Below are positions 4,558-7,393 of a stretch of DNA of 7,393 nt, one piece after another. The position numbers were made by a program, and so were the translations under genes. The stretch covers positions 1 to 7,393 of the forward strand of contig JALUUU010000202.1 of assembly GCA_027021185.1 (NCBI GenBank), written 5' to 3'. The stretch is from an archaeon (GTDB lineage: Archaea > Hydrothermarchaeota > Hydrothermarchaeia > Hydrothermarchaeales > JALUUU01). The notes beneath the pieces were generated by a model. It worked only from the letters and a program-made list of their open reading frames with translations. It had not been told where the DNA came from and ran no database searches. Every line of letters starts with the position of its first letter. Position 1 is the stretch's first letter.

Positions 4558-5733
4558 ATGGGATACGACGTTGTGGTCATAGGTGCTGGTCCAGGAGGCT
4601 CTAATGCCGCCAGGACAGCTGCAGAGGAAGGTCTAGACGTACTTCTAATCGAGAAAAGGCAGGAGATAGGGGCCCCGAAACGCTGTGGAGAGGGGCTCTC
4701 TGTCGGTGGAATAAAAAATCTGGGCTTAACCCCGGATCCAAGATGGGCCATAAACGAGATCCGTGGGGCAAGTGTGTACGCACCCAATGGAAAGCGCATC
4801 TCTGTTAGATACCCTGAAACCATTGGCTATGTCCTGGAGAGGAAGATTTTCGACAAGCATCTTGCCATGAATGCCGCTAGAGCGGGGGCCAAGGTATTGG
4901 CACGGACTGTTGCCACGGGATTGATAATGGAAAACGGATTCGTAAAAGGGGTCAGATACAGCCGCTTTGGAGAGGAAATTGAAACAGAGGCGAAGATAGT
5001 TGTGGCCGCGGACGGCGTGGAGTCCAAGGTGGCTCGATGGGCAGGTATTAACACGACTAATAAGCTCATGGATATTGACGCTGGCTTCCAGTATGAGATG
5101 GTCGTCGACCTGGAGGAGCCAGACATGTTGGAGCTTTACTTCGGGGCCAAGATAGCTCCGAGGGGATACGTTTGGATTTTTCCAAAGGGTGAAGACGTGG
5201 CCAACGTGGGGATTGGTATAGGTGGAAAAGAGCAGGGAGTGGCTAAGAAGTACCTCGATGCCTTCATTGAGTCAAGGCCTGACCTGAAGAGAGGAAGCAT
5301 CCTAGAGGTTAATGCCGGCGGCATACCCGTGGGTGACCCTGTTGACAAACTCGCCACCAATGGGTTGATGATCGTCGGAGACGCGGCTCATCAGGTAAAC
5401 GCTATTCATGGGGGAGGAATCCATGAGGCCAGCGTTGCTGGAATGATAGCGGGTAAGGTGGCTGCCGAGGCTATCCAGGAAGGAGACGTCTCAGAGGCGA
5501 GGCTGATGGAGTACGAACATTTGTGGCGGGAGAAGAGAGGTAAAATACTTCATAAAATCGTCAAGCTCCGCCAAGCCATTGAGAAACTCAGCGACGACGA
5601 CCTGAACATGCTGGCGGAGAAACTCACGGGACAGGACCTCGTGGACTTCGCCAATGGAAAAAACTTCATGAAGCTGGCGAAGATAATGATGAGGCGTCCC
5701 CGTCTCGTTAGTATCGCTAAGGGGCTGCTATAA
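4558..5733 (+). CDS. Digeranylgeranylglycerophospholipid reductase (geranylgeranyl reductase family flavoprotein)
   Basis: This FAD enzyme hydrogenates the double bonds of the geranylgeranyl chains of archaeal ether lipids, giving saturated phytanyl chains at the membrane surface. The 391-residue length is normal for the family. Visible motifs are the N-terminal Rossmann loop GAGPGG (9-14) with Glu32 for the FAD ribose, P-K-R-C-G-E-G (40-46) with the conserved Cys43, YVWIFPKG (204-211) typical of geranylgeranyl reductases, and GDAAHQVNAIHGGGI starting at residue 274, the second FAD-binding motif. It follows the ferredoxin with no intergenic base, so the two are co-transcribed and probably translationally coupled. 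It converges on trpB with only four bases between the stops. Geranylgeranyl reductases acting on other isoprenoids share these motifs, so the exact substrate is inferred from the archaeal setting. Confidence 0.9.
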   Translation: MGYDVVVIGAGPGGSNAARTAAEEGLDVLLIEKRQEIGAPKRCGEGLSVGGIKNLGLTPDPRWAINEIRGASVYAPNGKRISVRYPETIGYVLERKIFDKHLAMNAARAGAKVLARTVATGLIMENGFVKGVRYSRFGEEIETEAKIVVAADGVESKVARWAGINTTNKLMDIDAGFQYEMVVDLEEPDMLELYFGAKIAPRGYVWIFPKGEDVANVGIGIGGKEQGVAKKYLDAFIESRPDLKRGSILEVNAGGIPVGDPVDKLATNGLMIVGDAAHQVNAIHGGGIHEASVAGMIAGKVAAEAIQEGDVSEARLMEYEHLWREKRGKILHKIVKLRQAIEKLSDDDLNMLAEKLTGQDLVDFANGKNFMKLAKIMMRRPRLVSIAKGLL

Positions 5734-5737
5734 TTTC

Positions 5738-6934
5738 CTATAGCTGTACCCCTTCTTTTTTTGCAACGGCCTCAACGTCTTTGTCTCCCCTCCCTGAGAG
5801 ATTGATTATCACGATGTCTTCTTTACTAAAGCGTTCTTTATTTTTCAGAACCCATGCCACGGCGTGGGCCGACTCCAGGGCAGGAATGATGCCCTCTTTC
5901 TCCGATAGGACATGGAAGGCGTTAAGGGCTTCTTCATCTGTGGCGTAATAGTACTCAGCTCTCTTATAATCCCTGAGCATGGAGTGTTCAGGGCCGACAG
6001 CAGGATAGTCGAGGCCCGCGCTTATGCTGTGGGTGGGAAGGATCTGTCCGTATTTATCCTGGAGGACATGGGTGAATGTGCCGTGGAGCACGCCCTTTCT
6101 CCCTGAGGCGAATCTCGCGGCATGCTTCCCTGTGGATATCCCTTCACCCCCTGCCTCCACGCCTATGAGGCCGACATCCTCGTCTCCTAAGAATGCGTGG
6201 AAAATCCCCATGGCGTTGCTCCCGCCTCCAACGCATGCCACGATGGCGGTGGGGAGCCTTTTCTCTTTTTTGAGGATCTGCCCCCTGGCCTCCTCTCCTA
6301 TGATCTTCTGGAAATCCCGCACCATCATTGGATATGGATGAGGTCCGAGGACGGAGCCGAATATATAGTTAGTGTCTCGAACATTAGCGAGCCAGTAGCG
6401 GAAGGCGTCGTTGATGGCGTCCTTAAGGGTTCGCTGACCAGTCTTGACAGGTATTACCTCAGCCCCTAAAAGGCGCATTCTGTAGACATTGATGCGCTGC
6501 CTCTCGATATCCTCGGTGCCCATGAATATCTTGCATTCCAACCCCAGGGCGGCAGCGGCTGTGGCTGTGGCGACTCCGTGCTGTCCCGCCCCGGTTTCGG
6601 CGATAACCTTCTTTTTGCCCATCCTTCTGGCAAGGAGGGCTTGACCCAGGGTGTTGTTTATCTTGTGGGCGCCGGTGTGGGCCAGGTCCTCTCGTTTAAG
6701 ATACAGCTTGAAGCCCAGCTCTTTGCTGAGGTTGTGGCACAGCGTCAGGGGCGTGGGTCTTCCGGCGTACTCCGTGAGGTAATAGCTCAGCTCTCTCTGG
6801 AAGTTGTCATCCTTCCTGTATTTGAAATAGGCTTTTTTAAGCTCTCCAACGGCCGGGACCAGGACCTCAGGGATATATCCTCCACCATACTCTCCATATC
6901 TTCCTCGCTCGTCTGGAAAGCCGTAATTTTTCAT
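5738..6934 (-). CDS. trpB: Tryptophan synthase beta subunit
   Basis: TrpB condenses indole with L-serine to give tryptophan, using pyridoxal phosphate, in an alpha2beta2 complex with TrpA. From the ATG at 6934 the product has 398 residues, normal for the family. It opens NYGFPDERGRYGEYGGGYIPE, has the PLP lysine K91 in HTGAHKINN, the catalytic Glu113 in AETGAGQHG and the phosphate-binding loop GGGSNAMG at 236-243, and ends with the conserved LSGRGDKD. The sequence resembles the ordinary TrpB1 type rather than the longer TrpB2. A TTG three codons upstream (6943) is an alternative start. The ATG is preferred because the TTTTAAGTA box (6962-6970) predicts transcription beginning at about 6939, after the TTG. 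It has no TrpA gene directly downstream; the reductase gene converges on it from the other strand. Confidence 0.95.
   Translation of the reverse strand: MKNYGFPDERGRYGEYGGGYIPEVLVPAVGELKKAYFKYRKDDNFQRELSYYLTEYAGRPTPLTLCHNLSKELGFKLYLKREDLAHTGAHKINNTLGQALLARRMGKKKVIAETGAGQHGVATATAAAALGLECKIFMGTEDIERQRINVYRMRLLGAEVIPVKTGQRTLKDAINDAFRYWLANVRDTNYIFGSVLGPHPYPMMVRDFQKIIGEEARGQILKKEKRLPTAIVACVGGGSNAMGIFHAFLGDEDVGLIGVEAGGEGISTGKHAARFASGRKGVLHGTFTHVLQDKYGQILPTHSISAGLDYPAVGPEHSMLRDYKRAEYYYATDEEALNAFHVLSEKEGIIPALESAHAVAWVLKNKERFSKEDIVIINLSGRGDKDVEAVAKKEGVQL
5753..5762 (+). terminator. T-rich terminator for the ferredoxin-reductase operon
   Basis: TTCTTTTTTT lies 20 bases after the reductase stop on the plus strand, with seven consecutive T. 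Archaeal RNA polymerase stops at such T tracts without needing a hairpin. The tract lies inside the 3' end of trpB, where it encodes the Lys-Lys-Glu near the C-terminus on the other strand. Confidence 0.5.
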
Positions 6935-6976
6935 TCTGACCAAGGGTTTATTAGTCTGGGCTACTTAAAATTAATC
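6935..6976. promoter_or_regulatory. Divergent promoter region, trpB / nitroreductase
   Basis: On minus, TTTTAAGTA (6962-6970) is centred about 32 bases from the trpB ATG. On plus, TTTATTA (6947-6953) is centred about 27 bases from the nitroreductase ATG. No Shine-Dalgarno precedes either start. The two boxes interlock in a 42-base spacer, the same design as the trpA/ferredoxin spacer. Confidence 0.5.
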
Positions 6977-7393
6977 ATGGAGTTTTTCGAGGTCCTCAAA
7001 AGCAGGCACTCGGTGAGGTTTTACATCGATAAGCCCGTGGAGGAGGAAAAGCTGGAGAAAATTCTTTGGGCAGCTAACTCCGCTCCCTCAGCCGGTAACT
7101 TGCAGGCTTATGAGATTGTTGTGGTCAGAGATCCAGGGAGACGCAGGGCTCTCTCAGATGCGGCTTTGGGGCAGGAATTCATCGCTCAGGCTCCAGTTGT
7201 TCTGGTGTTTCTTATAAATCCCGGGAGGACAAAGTGGAGGTACGGTCTGAGAGGGGTGCACTTGTACTGTATCCAGGACGCCACGATAGCGGCGAGTTAT
7301 GCTCAGCTGGCCGCAACAGCCCTCGGACTTGGAAGCGTATGGGTTGGAGCCTTCGACTCCTCAGCGGTGTCCGAGATCGTGGCAGCCAAGGGC
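6977..7393 (+). CDS. Nitroreductase-family flavoprotein, C-terminus cut by the window
   Basis: The first 139 codons are present with no stop. The start MEFFEVLKSRHSVRFY has the R-x-S-x-R motif (R10, S12, R14) that holds the FMN phosphate in this family. It is followed by NSAPSAGNLQ (34-43), YGLRGVHLYCIQDATIAA, and GLGSVWVGAF (117-126), the typical FMN-site and dimer-core segments. Members are homodimeric FMN enzymes that reduce quinones, nitro compounds or specialised substrates using NAD(P)H, and the physiological substrate cannot be read from the sequence. The ATG is chosen for its fit to the family start and for its distance from the TTTATTA box. It is transcribed away from trpB, with no evidence that the two functions are linked. 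About a quarter to a third of the protein probably lies outside the window. Confidence 0.88.
   Translation, partial: MEFFEVLKSRHSVRFYIDKPVEEEKLEKILWAANSAPSAGNLQAYEIVVVRDPGRRRALSDAALGQEFIAQAPVVLVFLINPGRTKWRYGLRGVHLYCIQDATIAASYAQLAATALGLGSVWVGAFDSSAVSEIVAAKG

Noticed and set aside
4335..4823. N-terminal extension of trpA of up to 163 residues
   Set aside because: The extension is antisense to the ferredoxin and reductase genes, is low-complexity (Ser/Pro-rich) and shows no family match. The TATA box at 4358-4365 lies inside it.
5912..6469. Plus-strand open frames opposite trpB
   Set aside because: They are shadows of the conserved trpB coding sequence, and their composition and lack of motifs give no support.

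Overview
The window looks like chromosomal DNA from an archaeon, most likely a euryarchaeote. The evidence is a ferredoxin plus geranylgeranyl-reductase pair for isoprenoid membrane lipids, a DhnA-type aldolase that starts like the archaeal aromatic-pathway enzyme, AT-rich TATA boxes placed about 27 bases upstream of starts, and several apparently leaderless genes. The sequence does not let me name a genus.

Layout, left to right. Bases 1-77 (minus) hold the first 25 codons of a DhnA-family aldolase, probably 2-amino-3,7-dideoxy-D-threo-hept-6-ulosonate synthase (first step of archaeal aromatic amino acid synthesis), with a clear Shine-Dalgarno and a TATA box set in an 18-bp near-palindrome. 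Bases 156-1098 are a dead IS481-like insertion sequence: its terminal inverted repeats match at 21 of 25 positions, and its transposase is broken by frameshifts and stops although the DDE residues remain. Bases 1130-1324 have no gene but contain two consecutive hairpins. Then, all on the minus strand, come a four-helix membrane protein (1325-1768), a short MscS-type channel protein (1801-2310), an unrecognised 127-residue protein (2350-2733), panB (2733-3506) and trpA (3513-4334). On the plus strand come a 2[4Fe-4S] ferredoxin (4375-4557) and a geranylgeranyl reductase (4558-5733). trpB (5738-6934, minus) faces them, and a nitroreductase-family gene (from 6977, plus) runs off the right edge.

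How the genes fit together. trpA and trpB encode the two subunits of tryptophan synthase, and the left-edge aldolase probably feeds the same aromatic pathway. trpA, panB and the unknown protein are packed tightly (6-base gap, then a TAATG overlap) and are very probably co-transcribed, so an uncharacterised protein sits in a coenzyme A/tryptophan operon. The ferredoxin is the likely electron donor for the lipid reductase that follows it with no gap. This redox pair sits in opposite orientation between trpA and trpB, which are usually neighbours. Two 40-42-base divergent spacers (trpA/ferredoxin and trpB/nitroreductase) each contain back-to-back TATA-like boxes that would fire leaderless or nearly leaderless transcripts both ways.

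I found no CRISPR array, tRNA, rRNA or obvious defence system. The less ordinary items are the decayed insertion sequence beside the aldolase promoter, the paired hairpins at 1187-1260, the unknown protein downstream of panB, and the truncated MscS next to a histidine-bearing membrane protein.
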